From: Mycobacterium lepraemurium
GTDB lineage: Bacteria; Actinomycetota; Actinomycetes; Mycobacteriales; Mycobacteriaceae
Direction: 5' to 3'
DNA length: 64,000 nt
Assembly: GCA_002291465.1 (NCBI GenBank)
Contig: CP021238.1
Coordinates: 806,001-870,000 of the forward strand
Part shown: positions 39,332 through 51,245 of the stretch, piece by piece
How the letters are laid out: the number at the start of each line of letters is the position of its first letter
Numbering within the stretch: position 1 is the stretch's first letter
Program-made: the position numbers and the translations under genes
The notes under the pieces: generated by a model
The model's database searches: none
What the model was told of the DNA's origin: nothing
Seen by the model: the letters and a program-made list of their open reading frames with translations, nothing else

Positions 39332-39393
39332 CCCCGAGCTGCGCTTTCGCCGGTAGGGTTAGCGCGGAAAACGCCAACACAGGAGGAGCGCCG

Positions 39394-39633
39394 GTGGCCT
39401 GGGTGATCGTGAGTGTGATGCCCAAAGCGGAGATCTTGGACCCGCAGGGTCAGGCGATTGTCGGCGCGCTGGGCCGGCTCGGGCATTCCGGGATCTCAGA
39501 TGTGCGGCAGGGCAAGCGATTTGAGCTCGAGGTCGATGACAGCGTCGACGATGCGGCGCTCGCCGAGATCGCCGAAACGCTGTTGGCCAACACCGTGATC
39601 GAGGACTGGACGATCAGCCGGGAGACGCAGTGA
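39394..39633 (+). CDS. purS: FGAM synthase subunit PurS
   Basis: GTG 39394 with AGGAGG at 39381-39386 gives 79 residues, exactly the length of M. tuberculosis PurS, with [23 protein letters not shown] and NTVIEDWTI. PurS bridges PurL and PurQ in the phosphoribosylformylglycinamidine synthase complex, the fourth step of purine synthesis. The stop overlaps the purQ start (GTGA at 39630-39633), ensuring balanced synthesis. Intact. Confidence 0.95.
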   Translation: MAWVIVSVMPKAEILDPQGQAIVGALGRLGHSGISDVRQGKRFELEVDDSVDDAALAEIAETLLANTVIEDWTISRETQ

Positions 39634-40304
39634 CCGCACGCATCGGGATCATCACCTTCCCCGGGACGCTCGACGACGTGGACGCCGCGCGGGCGGCGCG
39701 ACGGGTCGGCGCGCAGCCGGTCAGCCTGTGGCATGCCGACGCCGACCTCAAGGGCGTCGACGCGGTGGTGGTGCCCGGCGGCTTCTCCTACGGCGACTAC
39801 CTGCGGGCCGGGGCGATCGCCCGGTTCGCCCCGGTGATGACCGAAGTCGTTGACGCCGCCCGCCGCGGAATGCCAGTGTTGGGTATTTGCAACGGTTTTC
39901 AGGTGCTCTGCGAGGCCGGGCTGCTGCCCGGCGCGTTGACCCGCAACGTGGGTCTGCACTTCATCTGTCGCGACGTGTGGCTGCGGGTGGCCTCGACGTC
40001 GACGGCGTGGACGTCGAGGTTCGAACCCGACGCCGATCTGCTGGTGCCGCTGAAATCCGGTGAGGGCCGCTACGTCGCCCCCGCCGACGTGCTCGACGAA
40101 CTCGAGGGTGAGGGACGGGTGGTGTTCCGCTACCACGAGAACCTCAACGGGTCCCAGCGCGACATCGCCGGCGTCAGCTCCGCCAACGGCCGCGTGGTGG
40201 GGCTGATGCCGCATCCCGAACATGCCATCGAGGCGCTGACCGGGCCTTCCGACGACGGCCTGGGCCTGTTCTATTCGGTGCTGGACGGCGTGCTCGCCGG
40301 CTGA
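39630..40304 (+). CDS. purQ: FGAM synthase glutaminase subunit PurQ
   Basis: The 224-residue class I amidotransferase has the nucleophile Cys in [15 protein letters not shown], the oxyanion loop [15 protein letters not shown], and the catalytic His/Glu in [10 protein letters not shown]. It releases ammonia from glutamine for PurL. It overlaps purS by four bases; purL lies 5.8 kb further on, so the complex is encoded in two places, as in M. tuberculosis. Every catalytic residue is intact. Confidence 0.97.
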   Translation: MTARIGIITFPGTLDDVDAARAARRVGAQPVSLWHADADLKGVDAVVVPGGFSYGDYLRAGAIARFAPVMTEVVDAARRGMPVLGICNGFQVLCEAGLLPGALTRNVGLHFICRDVWLRVASTSTAWTSRFEPDADLLVPLKSGEGRYVAPADVLDELEGEGRVVFRYHENLNGSQRDIAGVSSANGRVVGLMPHPEHAIEALTGPSDDGLGLFYSVLDGVLAG

Positions 40305-40315
40305 GCGCCGGGACG

Positions 40316-40834
40316 TCAGCCCGCGTCGCGCAGCAACGGTACGTGCGCCGACGGTGCGGCGGGGTTCAACTCCTCGAAGAGTTCGGTCGCGTCCGCGATC
40401 GTCTCGTCGAGAAAGGCGGCGAAATCGGTGAAGCCGACGCCGTTTCGGATCCATTGCGACTTGCGCGCCGTGACGTCGATCCGCTGCGGATCCGACGAAC
40501 CGTGCACGATCGCGGTGACGCGCCGGCCCAGACGGTTCCACCGGTCGGAAAAGTAGGTCAGCCACGGGCGGTCGGACGTGGGGAAGTAGCACCCCGGGGT
40601 GACTCGGATGATCAACACGTCGTCGTGCGCGGGCGAAATCTCGAAGTGGACATGCAGCCGCCGCGGAGCGGCGGTGACGAAGAAGTATTCGCCGTCGGGG
40701 TGGCCGCGAAAATACCGCCGGCCGCGCGTGCGCAAGTAGCGCTCCACCAGGTTCGCGCAGCTCTGCTCGTTCGTCATGACGAACATGCTGCCGCCGGCGA
40801 ATTTGCGGACGCTGGGAGCCAACCGGTGCGCCAC
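40316..40834 (-). CDS. YbjN-like conserved protein (Rv0789c-like)
   Basis: Starting at GTG 40834 (an ATG at MFVMTNEQ is also possible) the protein has up to 172 residues. It shows LVERYLRTRGRRYF, HPDGEYFFVTAAPRRLHVHFEISP, VTPGCYFP and WNRLGRRVTA, the pattern of the YbjN/type III chaperone-like fold, which in actinobacteria forms small cytosolic proteins of unknown role. It follows the GntR gene on the same strand by 27 bases, so it is probably transcribed with it. No lesion. Convergent with purQ, leaving an 11-base gap. Confidence 0.7.
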   Translation of the reverse strand: MAHRLAPSVRKFAGGSMFVMTNEQSCANLVERYLRTRGRRYFRGHPDGEYFFVTAAPRRLHVHFEISPAHDDVLIIRVTPGCYFPTSDRPWLTYFSDRWNRLGRRVTAIVHGSSDPQRIDVTARKSQWIRNGVGFTDFAAFLDETIADATELFEELNPAAPSAHVPLLRDAG

Positions 40835-40861
40835 CGAAGAATCTGTTGAGAATTCGCTGAG

Positions 40862-41683
40862 TCAGCGGCTCCGCTCCACGATCCCGGCGCCCGGTCCGGG
40901 CACCGTGCGCAGCAGCGTGACCGAAAACCGGTACCGCTCCGGGCGATAGTGGAACTCCACCACCTCGAGCGGCGTGTCGTCATGGCCGTAACCGGTGCGT
41001 TCGAGCACCAGCACCGGCGACCCCAACGGCAGATTCAGGGCGCCGGCCACTTCCACGGAGGCGCCGGCGGCGTGGATCTCGTAGCTGGCTCGGGCGATCG
41101 GGGTGTCGAGTCGCCGCTCCCACATGGTGTAGGTGCTTTCCATCGCCCGCCCGGTCTGCGTGTCGGTCGCGCTCTTCAGCTACGGTTCGACGGCCTTGCC
41201 CAACCTCGGCGGCAGGTAGGCGATCATCAGGGCCAGCGGCTGCTCGCCGTCGCGGAAACGCCGGTGCACACAAAGGACTTTGGTCAGATGCAGCGTTTCA
41301 ACGATGCGTTGCGGGGCGTCCTCGACGCGATGCGACAGCACGTCGACGTTCGGAGTGATGCCCGAGGCGGCCAGCACCTCGGTGATGGTGCGCACGCCGG
41401 GGCCGAGTTCCTGCTTGACCGGGTTGACCACGAAGGTGCCCAGGCCCTGGCGGCGCACCAGCCAGCCCTGGCGTTCGAGCAGCCCGACCGCCGCGCGCAC
41501 GGTGACCCGGCTCACCCGGGTGCGATCGACCAGCTCTCGCTCGGTGGGCAGCCGCGCACCGCGAGGCAGCCGCTGTTTGACGATGGCCGCCTTGAGCGCT
41601 TCGGCGAGCTGGGTGCTGGCCGGCACGCTGCCCCGGGAGATACGCAGGTCGGCGGCGTCGAGGTCGAGCTGGTCGGGGACCAC
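40862..41683 (-). pseudogene. GntR/HutC-family regulator (Rv0792c-like), in-frame TAG
   Basis: The frame (273 codons from GTG 41683) has an N-terminal winged helix (STQLAEALKAAIVKQRLPRGARLPTERELVDRTRVSRVTVRAAVGLLERQGWL), followed by a UTRA effector domain ending TLLRTVPGPGAGI. One TAG lies at 41180-41182, after codon 167 (GKAVEP-stop-LKSATD); no indel is needed. The truncated protein keeps the DNA-binding domain but loses most of the ligand domain, so it might bind DNA without proper induction, or be degraded. In M. tuberculosis Rv0792c is a HutC-type regulator of its neighbourhood. Those neighbours (Rv0790c, Rv0791c) are absent here. Confidence 0.85.
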
Positions 41684-41804
41684 AAGATGTATTAAAACGT
41701 CTCATTTGCTGGCCGTAAAGCGCGAGTCCCGCAAGCACGACCGCCGTCGCCAGCCGGGTAGTCGGAAAGTATTGGTGAACAACGTGTTTCGTGTCGCCGT
41801 GGCG

Positions 41805-42272
41805 TCAGTCGGGATCGGTCAGCGGATACAGCGCGGGGAGGTTGACCACGATGGCTTCCTGGGTGCTGCGCGCGATTACCACCTCGGCGGTGGTGTGCGG
41901 GTCGGGGTTTTCCTCCCGATGCGGCAGGTAAGGCGGGATGAAGACGTAGTCACCGGGCGCGGTGGCGATGCGGACTTCGTGGACACCGTCGTGAAAGACG
42001 AACTCCGGGTTGCCGGTTCGCACATAGATCGCCGTCTCGGATTCGCCGTGGTGATGGTTGTCCGACGCCGATCCGGGTAACGCGTGCGTCTCACCCATCC
42101 ACAGCTTTTCCGACCCGACCGAGTTGCCGGACAGCGCGGCGAAGCGCTGCAGGCCCTCTGACTGCGCGGTATCGGAGCTGAGCTGTGACGCCTTGACGTG
42201 ATACACGCGGTTGCGCGCGACGTGCGGTGTCGCGTCGTCGAAGTCCGGGTGAAATCCGTCCGCGGTGGTCAT
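41805..42272 (-). CDS. Cupin-domain protein downstream of encapsulin
   Basis: The 155-residue protein has a single cupin with metal-binding motif 1 HHHGESETAIYV and motif 2 GDYVFIPPYLPHREEN, separated by a normal spacing. It lacks a signal peptide. ATG 42272 lies 6 bases past the encapsulin stop, so it belonged to the operon DyP-encapsulin-cupin. It may be a cupin dioxygenase, isomerase or metal-binding accessory. It is intact although both genes upstream are broken. It could still be made only if transcription continues through them. M. tuberculosis has an IS element at the corresponding place. Confidence 0.8.
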   Translation of the reverse strand: MTTADGFHPDFDDATPHVARNRVYHVKASQLSSDTAQSEGLQRFAALSGNSVGSEKLWMGETHALPGSASDNHHHGESETAIYVRTGNPEFVFHDGVHEVRIATAPGDYVFIPPYLPHREENPDPHTTAEVVIARSTQEAIVVNLPALYPLTDPD

Positions 42273-42278
42273 TGGTTC

Positions 42279-43076
42279 TCACGAGGTGAGCGGGACGGCG
42301 GCCTCGGCGGTGTTGCACAAGAAGGTCAGCGTCTCCTGCAGGTACAGCTGCACGGTGTCCGCGTCGTGACTGGTGTAGCCGATCGACACGTCGGTCCCGA
42401 GTTGCAGGTCGAAGTCGCCTCCGCGGGTGGTCAGCACGAAAGCACCGTCGATGGCCGGCGCCCAGATGATGTCGCCGGGAACCAGCCGGTCGATGTGTTC
42501 GAGGATCGGATAGCCGTGTTCGGTGGTCTCGCTGACCTTGGTGTAGACGTCCGCGGACAGCAGCACCGAGTAAGGGCCGTCGACACCGGCCAGCCGGAGT
42601 TCGGAGATCGCCTGGGTGATCACGTCCGGAATCTCGCGGGGGTCTGCCGGGAGGGCCAGCGGCTTATTCGAGCTGGCCGAACGGATGCCGTCGGTCGAGG
42701 CGGCCGCGTAGCCCTCGAAGATGGCCCGGTCTTCCACTAACGCCAACTTCTTGGCGGCCTCTTTGACCGGACCCCAGTCGGAGTCGTTGGCGCCGCGCTC
42801 GACGTTGTCGATCTCGTAACGCTACAAGGTGAACGGAACCCGCAGCCGGACAAGGGGTTTGCTGTCCCGCAGGTGGGCCACCACACCGTTGGTGGGTGCC
42901 TCGACGTCGATCAGTCGGCCGGTGCTGACCGCCGCGGCGGCCGGACCGCCGGGCTCGCTCACGTCGACCACCCGCCGGCCGGCGACATGGCGTTTGAAGG
43001 TCCTGCTGGCTTCCAATTCGATTTCACCCCAAGCGGCTTCGGTGACCGGTGCCAGATCGCGGTAGAGGTTGTTCAT
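42279..43076 (-). pseudogene. enc: Encapsulin shell protein (Cfp29) with in-frame TAG
   Basis: The frame has 265 codons, the exact length of M. tuberculosis Cfp29, and matches it closely (NNLYRDLAPVTEAAW, RRVVDVSEPGG, GVDGPYSVLLSADVYTKVSET, GDFDLQLGTDVSIGY). A TAG at 42822-42824 replaces codon 85, where Cfp29 has Ser (PFTLS); a single C-to-A change of TCG explains it. The HK97-fold shell monomer would be cut in its first third, so no nanocompartment can form without read-through. ATG 43076 overlaps the DyP stop (ATGA), the standard encapsulin-cargo arrangement. No other lesion is present, suggesting recent loss. Confidence 0.93.
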
Positions 43077-44080
43077 CGAGTTGTTCCTTTCAAGCTGCCG
43101 ATCGACAGTGAGCCGTTCCGCGCCGGTGGTGCCGCCGGCATCGCAGGCGCGGGCAGGGGTGGCGGGTCGTCGAGGAAATCGGCGGTGGGCGAGAAGAACA
43201 GTCCACCGGTGACGACGGTGGAGAAATCGAGGATGCGATCGGTGTTGCCGGGCGGGTCGCCGAGGAACATGTTGCGCAGCATCTGTTCGGTGACTCGCGG
43301 GGTGCGCGAGTAGCCGATGAAATAGGTGCCGTATTCGCTCTTGCCGAGTTCGCCGAAGGGCATGTTGTGCCGGACGATTTTCAGCTCGGTGCCGTAGTCG
43401 TCGGTGATGACGTTGAGCGCGATGTGGGCGTCGGCGGGTTTGACGTCGTCGTCGAGTTCGATGTCATCGAGCTTGGTGCGCCCGATCACGTTCTCCTGCT
43501 CGGTGACCGACAGCGCGGTCCACGCCGACATGTCGTGCAGGTACTTCTGCGCGTGGACGTAGCAGGAGCCGGCGAAGTCGGGGTCCTCGTCGCCGATCGC
43601 GGTGGAGCTGACGGCCAGTGCGCCGTCGGGGTTTCGGTGTCGTCGACGAACCGAGCAGGTCGCGGTTGTCGAAGTACCGGAAGCCGTGCACCTCGTCGAC
43701 GACGGTGACAGCGCCGGCCACCGATTTCAGGATCCGGTCGGCCAGTTCGAAACAGACGTCCAGGCTTTCGGCCCGGATGTGGAACAATAGGTCCCCGGGT
43801 GTGGCGGGAGCGGTGTGCCGCGGCCCGTGCAGCTCGACGAAGCGGTGCAGCTCGGCGGGGCGCGGCCCGGAGAACAAACGGTCCCAGACGTCCGAGCCGA
43901 TCGAGGCGATCGCCGACAACCGTTTCTGCGGCTCGCGGAAACCGATCGCGCGCACCAGCCCCGAGATGTCCTGCAGCGCCTCGTGCACGGTCGCCTCGCC
44001 GCCGTCGTCGACGGTCAGCACGAGGAAGATCGCCGCCGGGGTGAGCGGCGCGAGGATGGGCTGTGGCTGGACGGGGGCAC
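43073..44080 (-). pseudogene. Dye-decolorizing peroxidase (encapsulin cargo), frameshifted
   Basis: The sequence follows Rv0799c: PQPILAPLTPAAIFLV, ATPGDLLFHIRAES, VDEVHGFRYFDNRDLLG, then NVITDDYGTELKIVRHNMPFG and the C-terminal encapsulin targeting tail SLSIGSLKG. Two single-base deletions, near 43652 and 43633, flank the GxxDG heme-pocket motif. When repaired this reads GFVDDTENP, so the conserved second Gly is also changed to Asp. A third missing base near 44073 would be needed to connect a GTG start (44080) to the frame. DyP enzymes reduce peroxides with heme and are packed in encapsulin. With the shell also broken, the whole system is lost. Confidence 0.88.
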
Positions 44081-44120
44081 GTGGATGACTCTAACGTGAA
44101 CGGCGTGACGGCGGACAGCC

Positions 44121-45431
44121 ATGATGTTCACCATGTCCGGCGGTCCTCGAAACCAGACGAAGTCCTCAGCGAGTGCGCAAGGGCTCTGCGAGTTCATCGA
44201 CGCCTCTCCGTCGCCGTTTCACGTCTGCGCCACGGTGGCCGCTCGGCTGATCGCTGCCGGGTACACCGAACTGGACGAAGCTAAACACTGGCCATCGCAG
44301 CCCGGCCGCTACTTCACCGTGCGGGCCGGCTCCCTGGTCGCCTGGAATTCAACCGGCGCCGACGGCCCGTTCCGGATCGTCGGCGCGCACACCGACAGCC
44401 CGAACTTGCGAGTCAAGCAGCATCCCGACCGGACGGTCGCCGGTTGGCGGGTGGTGGCGCTGCAGCCCTATGGCGGCGCCTGGCTCAACTCGTGGCTGGA
44501 CCGCGACCTGGGCATCAGCGGACGCCTGTCGGTGCGCGACGATTCCGGGCTCAGCCACCGGCTGGTCCGCATCGACGAGCCGATCCTGCGGGTGCCGCAG
44601 CTGGCCATCCATTTGGCCGAGGACCGCAAGTCGGTGACGCTGGATCCGCAGCGGCACGTCAACGCGGTGTGGGGCGTCGGCGAGTCGGCGCGGTCGTTCG
44701 TCGACTACGTCGCGGCACGGGCCGCGGTGGCGCCGGGCGACGTGCTGGCCGCCGACCTGATGACCCACGACCTGACGCCCTCGACGCTGATCGGCGCCTC
44801 GGAGAACGGAACTGCCGACCTGCTCAGCGCGCCCCGGCTGGACAACCAGGCCAGCTGCTACGCGGGCCTGGAGGCGCTGCTGGCGACCGAGCCGAGCGGG
44901 CCGCTGCCCGTCCTGGTCCTCTTGGACCACGAGGAGGTCGGGTCGTCCTCGGACCACGGCGCGCAATCCGACTTGCTGAGCACCGTGCTGGAGCGAATTG
45001 TGTTGGCGGCCGGCGGTGCTCGGGAGGACTACCTGTCCCGGCTGCCGGCCTCGCTGCTCGCCTCGGCGGACATGGCACACGCCACCCACCCCAACTACCC
45101 AGAGCGCCACGAGCCCGGCCACCCGATCGCCGTCAACGCCGGACCGGTGCTCAAGGTGCACCCGAACCTGCGCTACGCCACCGACAGCCGCACCGCCGCG
45201 GCCTTCGCGCTGGCCTGCCGGCAGGCCGGGGTGACGCTGCAGCGCTACGAGCACAGGGCCGACTTGCCGTGCGGGTCGACGATCGGCCCGCTGGCCGCGG
45301 CGCGCACCGGCATCCCGACGGTCGACGTGGGGGCGGCGCAGCTGGCGATGCACTCCGCGCGCGAGCTGATGGGCGCGCACGACGTCGCCGCGTACTCGGC
45401 CGCGATGCACGCGTTCCTTTCTCCCGGCTAG
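44121..45431 (+). CDS. pepC: M18-family aminopeptidase PepC
   Basis: The 436-residue enzyme (ATG 44121; ATG 44133 would remove four residues) has the dinuclear zinc sites of the M18 family: [12 protein letters not shown], the bridging Asp in [27 protein letters not shown] with the catalytic Glu pair, and the C-terminal [19 protein letters not shown]. It removes N-terminal residues from peptides in the cytosol. Its length matches Rv0800. It is divergent from the DyP operon with only about 40 bases between starts, so their promoters overlap. Intact. Confidence 0.94.
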   Translation: MMFTMSGGPRNQTKSSASAQGLCEFIDASPSPFHVCATVAARLIAAGYTELDEAKHWPSQPGRYFTVRAGSLVAWNSTGADGPFRIVGAHTDSPNLRVKQHPDRTVAGWRVVALQPYGGAWLNSWLDRDLGISGRLSVRDDSGLSHRLVRIDEPILRVPQLAIHLAEDRKSVTLDPQRHVNAVWGVGESARSFVDYVAARAAVAPGDVLAADLMTHDLTPSTLIGASENGTADLLSAPRLDNQASCYAGLEALLATEPSGPLPVLVLLDHEEVGSSSDHGAQSDLLSTVLERIVLAAGGAREDYLSRLPASLLASADMAHATHPNYPERHEPGHPIAVNAGPVLKVHPNLRYATDSRTAAAFALACRQAGVTLQRYEHRADLPCGSTIGPLAAARTGIPTVDVGAAQLAMHSARELMGAHDVAAYSAAMHAFLSPG

Positions 45432-45450
45432 CGGCATAGGCTCGGCCGGT

Positions 45451-45797
45451 ATGGGGCTCAACGTGGAGATGGTGACCTTCGACTGCCGGGACCCCGCGCG
45501 GCTGGCCGGCTGGTGGGCTGAGCAGTTCGGCGGCACGACGCACGACATCCTCGCCGGCGAGTTCACCGTGGTGAGCTTCCCCGAGGGGCTGCGGCTGGGG
45601 TTTCAGAAGGTGCCCGATCCCACGCCCGGGAAGAACCGCGTGCACCTCGATCTCGGTGTCGCCGACCTCGATGCCGAGGTGTCGCCGCTGACGGCGGCTG
45701 GAGCGAACGAGGTCGGCGACACCAGTTCGGTGAGAGCTTTCGCTGGGTGATGCTGGCCGACCCCGAGGACAATGTGTTCTGCCTGGTGCGCCCGTAG
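45451..45797 (+). pseudogene. Glyoxalase/VOC-family protein (Rv0801-like), frameshifted
   Basis: ATG 45451 encodes the start of a VOC protein (VEMVTFDCRDPARLAGWWAEQFGG) with a typical second strand KNRVHLDLGVADLDAEV. Near 45720 a base is missing, so the native frame runs to an early stop after DTSSVRAFAG. The other frame gives HQFGESFRWVMLADPEDNVFCLV, the expected last strand, ending at TAG 45795-45797. Repaired length is 115 residues, equal to Rv0801. VOC proteins bind a metal between paired beta-alpha-beta units and act on small substrates or as drug-binding proteins. Without the last strands the fold should fail. Confidence 0.85.
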
Positions 45798-48445
<2,648 letters not shown>

Positions 48446-48464
48446 ACACACGCGGCCAAACCTG

Positions 48465-49116
48465 ATGCTGCCCAGTCTTTTTCGTCGAACCGCCGCGCTG
48501 TCGTTGGCCGGCACCCTGGTCGGCTGGAGCTTCATCGGCCCGCGGCTGCCTGCCGGGGTTCGCATGGTGCTGCAGGCCGGGGTCGGTGCCGCGCTGGTGG
48601 CGCTGACCCGGGCACCGCTGGGCCTGCACCCGCCGCGCCTGTGGGCCGGGTTGCGGTGCGGGGCGGCGGTCGCCGGCTGCGCGGCGGGCGCCGGTCGCCG
48701 CGACCACCCTGGTGCCCGCGGTGCGCGAGTCGATGGCCGGGCGCGAGCCGCCGGCCCCGGCGCCGGACTGGCTGCTGCTGCGCATACCGGTGGGCACCGT
48801 CTGGTCGGAAGAGGCCGCCTTTCGCGCGGCGCTGACCACCGCCGGCTCCGCCGCGTTCGGCAGACGCGGCGCAATGTTGTTGCAGGCCATAGCCTTTGGG
48901 ATCTCGCATATCGCCGACGCCCGCGCCACCGGCGAGCCGGTGGCCGGCACCGTGTTGGTCACTGCCGTCGGGGGCTGGTTCTTCGGCTGGCTCACCGACC
49001 GTTGCGGCAGCCTCGCCGCCCCCATGCTGGCGCATTTGGCCGGCAACGAGGCCGGGGCGATCGCGGTGCTCGCGGTGCGGCGTCGCTCCGGGCGATACGC
49101 GGCCCCACGAATCTGA
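48465..49116 (+). pseudogene. CPBP-family intramembrane protease (Rv0804-like), frameshifted
   Basis: ATG 48465 starts a membrane protein with hydrophobic segments LSLAGTLVGWSFIG and GVGAALVAL. Near 48690 an extra base moves the frame; the remainder reads PVAATTLVPAVRESMAGREPP and contains the CPBP/Abi motifs EEAAFRAAL (paired Glu), GISHIADAR (His) and HLAGNEAGA. Repaired, the protein has about 216 residues, as in Rv0804. CPBP proteases cut within membranes and include Rce1-like enzymes and bacteriocin-immunity proteins. All metal-site residues lie in the shifted part, so the translated piece is inactive. Confidence 0.8.
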
Positions 49117-49128
49117 GACCCTGGGTCT

Positions 49129-49518
49129 ATGGCGCCCCGCGACAAGCCCGACCCGGCCAAGACCCGGCATGCGGTGCTGGCCGTCGCGCAGTGGCTGCGG
49201 GACGAGTCCGCGCCCGAGCCTGCCCGTGACGAGGTGGCGACGGCCGTTCGGCTCACCGCCCGCACCCTGGCCGCGGCGGCGCCTGGCCGCAGCGTCGAGC
49301 TGCGCATCCCGCCGTTCGCCGCGGTGCAGTGCATCCCCGGGCCCGCCCACACCCGCGGCACGCCGCCCAACGTGGTGGAAACCGAACCGCGGACCTGGCT
49401 GCTGCTGGTCACCGGCAAGCTGGCATTCGCCGACGCCAGGCGCACCGGTGCGCTGCGCCTTTCCGGCTCCCGCGCCGGTGAGATCGAACACTGCCTGCCC
49501 CTGTTCGACGTGGGCTGA
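49129..49518 (+). CDS. Sterol carrier family protein (Rv0807-like)
   Basis: The 129-residue protein matches Rv0807 in length and place. It has an Arg/Ala-rich N-terminal helix, then strands of a sterol carrier (SCP2/MDMPI-like) domain: VELRIPPFAAVQCIPG, TWLLLVTGKLAFADARR, GALRLSGSRAGEIEHCLPLFDVG. Such domains bind lipids or support thiol-dependent reactions; the ligand is unknown. It sits between the CPBP pseudogene and purF. Note that Rv0805 (phosphodiesterase) and Rv0806c (cpsY), which separate these genes in M. tuberculosis, are missing here. Intact. Confidence 0.85.
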   Translation: MAPRDKPDPAKTRHAVLAVAQWLRDESAPEPARDEVATAVRLTARTLAAAAPGRSVELRIPPFAAVQCIPGPAHTRGTPPNVVETEPRTWLLLVTGKLAFADARRTGALRLSGSRAGEIEHCLPLFDVG

Positions 49519-49658
49519 ACATAACCCTGAAGTGCAGGTTTACCCCGGCGGGCCGGGATTTCGCCGGTCAACACGCCCGGTGGATTCGGCGGCGCTGCCG
49601 CGCTGCCCGTAGACTCCGTTACGTCACCAACCGTTCCCCGGGGGGGAGCCGCCCAATC

Positions 49659-51185
49659 GTGACCGTCGCCGAACCCGAGCAGGACTTCAACGCACCCCGC
49701 GAGGAATGCGGTGTATTCGGGGCCTGGGCCCCGGGCGAGGAAGTCGCCAAACTCACCTACTACGGCCTCTACGCGCTGCAGCATCGCGGGCAGGAGGCCG
49801 CCGGCATCGCCGTCGCCGACGGATCCCAAGTGCTAGTGTTCAAGGACCTGGGCCTGGTCAGTCAGGTGTTCGACGAGCAGACGCTGGCCGCGATGCAGGG
49901 CCACGTCGCCATCGGGCACTGCCGCTACTCCACCACCGGCGACACCACCTGGGAGAACGCCCAGCCGGTGTTCCGCAACACCGCTGCGGGCACCGGGGTT
50001 GCCTTGGGGCACAACGGAAATCTGGTCAACACCGCCGAGCTGGCCGCGCGGGCCCGCGACGCCGGGCTGATCGCCAAGCGCGCGCCGGTCCCGGCGACCA
50101 CCGACTCCGACATCCTGGGCGCGCTGCTGGCACACGGTGCTGCCGACTCCACGTTGGAGCAGGCCGCGCTGGACCTGCTGCCGACGGTGCGCGGCACCTT
50201 CTGTCTGACTTTCATGGACGAGAACACGCTCTATGCGTGCCGCGATCCGCATGGGGTGCGGCCACTTTCGCTGGGACGGCTGGACCGCGGCTGGGTGGTG
50301 GCCTCCGAGACCGCCGCGCTCGACATCGTCGGCGCCTCGTTCGTGCGCGACATCGAGCCGGGCGAACTGCTGGCGATCGACGCCGACGGGGTGCGTTCCA
50401 CCCGGTTCGCCAATCCCACCCCCAAGGGCTGCGTCTTCGAGTACGTCTATTTGGCGCGACCGGACAGCACCATCGCCGGCCGGTCCGTGCACGCCACCCG
50501 GGTCGAGGTCGGCCGGCGGCTGGCCCGAGAACGCCCCGTCGAGGCCGACCTGGTGATCGGCGTGCCAGAGTCGGGCACCCCAGTCGCCGTCGGCTACGCC
50601 CAGGAGTCCGGCATCCCCTACGGGCAGGGGCTGATGAAGAACGCCTACGTGGGGCGCACCTTCATCCAGCCGTCGCAGACCATCCGTCAACTCGGTATCC
50701 GGCTCAAGCTCAACCCACTTCGCGAGGTGATCCGCGGCAAACGGCTCATCGTCGTCGACGACTCCATCGTGCGCGGTAACACCCAGCGGGCGTTGCTGCG
50801 GATGCTGCGCGAGGCCGGCGCCGTCGAGGTGCACGTGCGCATCGCGTCGCCCCCGGTCAAATGGCCCTGCTTCTACGGCATCGACTTCCCGTCGCCGGCC
50901 GAACTGATCGCCAACGCGGTCGAGGACAAACACGAGATGCTCGAGGCGGTGCGGCACGCCGTCGGCGCCGACTCGCTGGGCTACATCTCGCTGCGTGGCC
51001 TGATCGCGGCCTCCGAGCAGCCGGCGTCGCGGCTGTGCACCGCCTGCTTCGACGGCCAGTACCCGATCGAACTGCCCGGCGAGACGGCGTTGGGCAAGAA
51101 CGTCATCGAGCACATGCTCGCCAACGCGGCCCGGGGCGCCGGGCTCGACGACTTGGCGGCCGACGAAGTGCCCGTCGTCCACTGA
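49659..51185 (+). CDS. purF: Amidophosphoribosyltransferase PurF
   Basis: GTG 49659 yields 508 residues. A 16-residue propeptide ends at the catalytic Cys17 (NAPREECGVFGAWAPG), as in self-processing PurF enzymes. The glutaminase half has HRGQEAAGIA and HNGNLVN; the PRTase half has VIVDDSIVRGNTQRALL-type sequence (LIVVDDSIVRG). Three cysteines in the C-terminal part (WPCFYGIDFP, LCTACFDG) fit a 4Fe-4S cluster. It starts purine synthesis by making phosphoribosylamine and is inhibited by AMP/GMP. Followed at 60 bases by purM. Intact. Confidence 0.97.
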   Translation: MTVAEPEQDFNAPREECGVFGAWAPGEEVAKLTYYGLYALQHRGQEAAGIAVADGSQVLVFKDLGLVSQVFDEQTLAAMQGHVAIGHCRYSTTGDTTWENAQPVFRNTAAGTGVALGHNGNLVNTAELAARARDAGLIAKRAPVPATTDSDILGALLAHGAADSTLEQAALDLLPTVRGTFCLTFMDENTLYACRDPHGVRPLSLGRLDRGWVVASETAALDIVGASFVRDIEPGELLAIDADGVRSTRFANPTPKGCVFEYVYLARPDSTIAGRSVHATRVEVGRRLARERPVEADLVIGVPESGTPVAVGYAQESGIPYGQGLMKNAYVGRTFIQPSQTIRQLGIRLKLNPLREVIRGKRLIVVDDSIVRGNTQRALLRMLREAGAVEVHVRIASPPVKWPCFYGIDFPSPAELIANAVEDKHEMLEAVRHAVGADSLGYISLRGLIAASEQPASRLCTACFDGQYPIELPGETALGKNVIEHMLANAARGAGLDDLAADEVPVVH

Positions 51186-51245
51186 GCGGCTCGTTCGCCG
51201 ACGTTTGATACCGGCGGTCAGCGCCGCCCGGTAGCCTTTATCGCG

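Noticed and set aside
41684..41804. HutC-type operator at ATGTATTAAAACGT upstream of the GntR gene
   Set aside because: It does not match the GT-N-TA-N-AC spacing of HutC sites well enough to claim.
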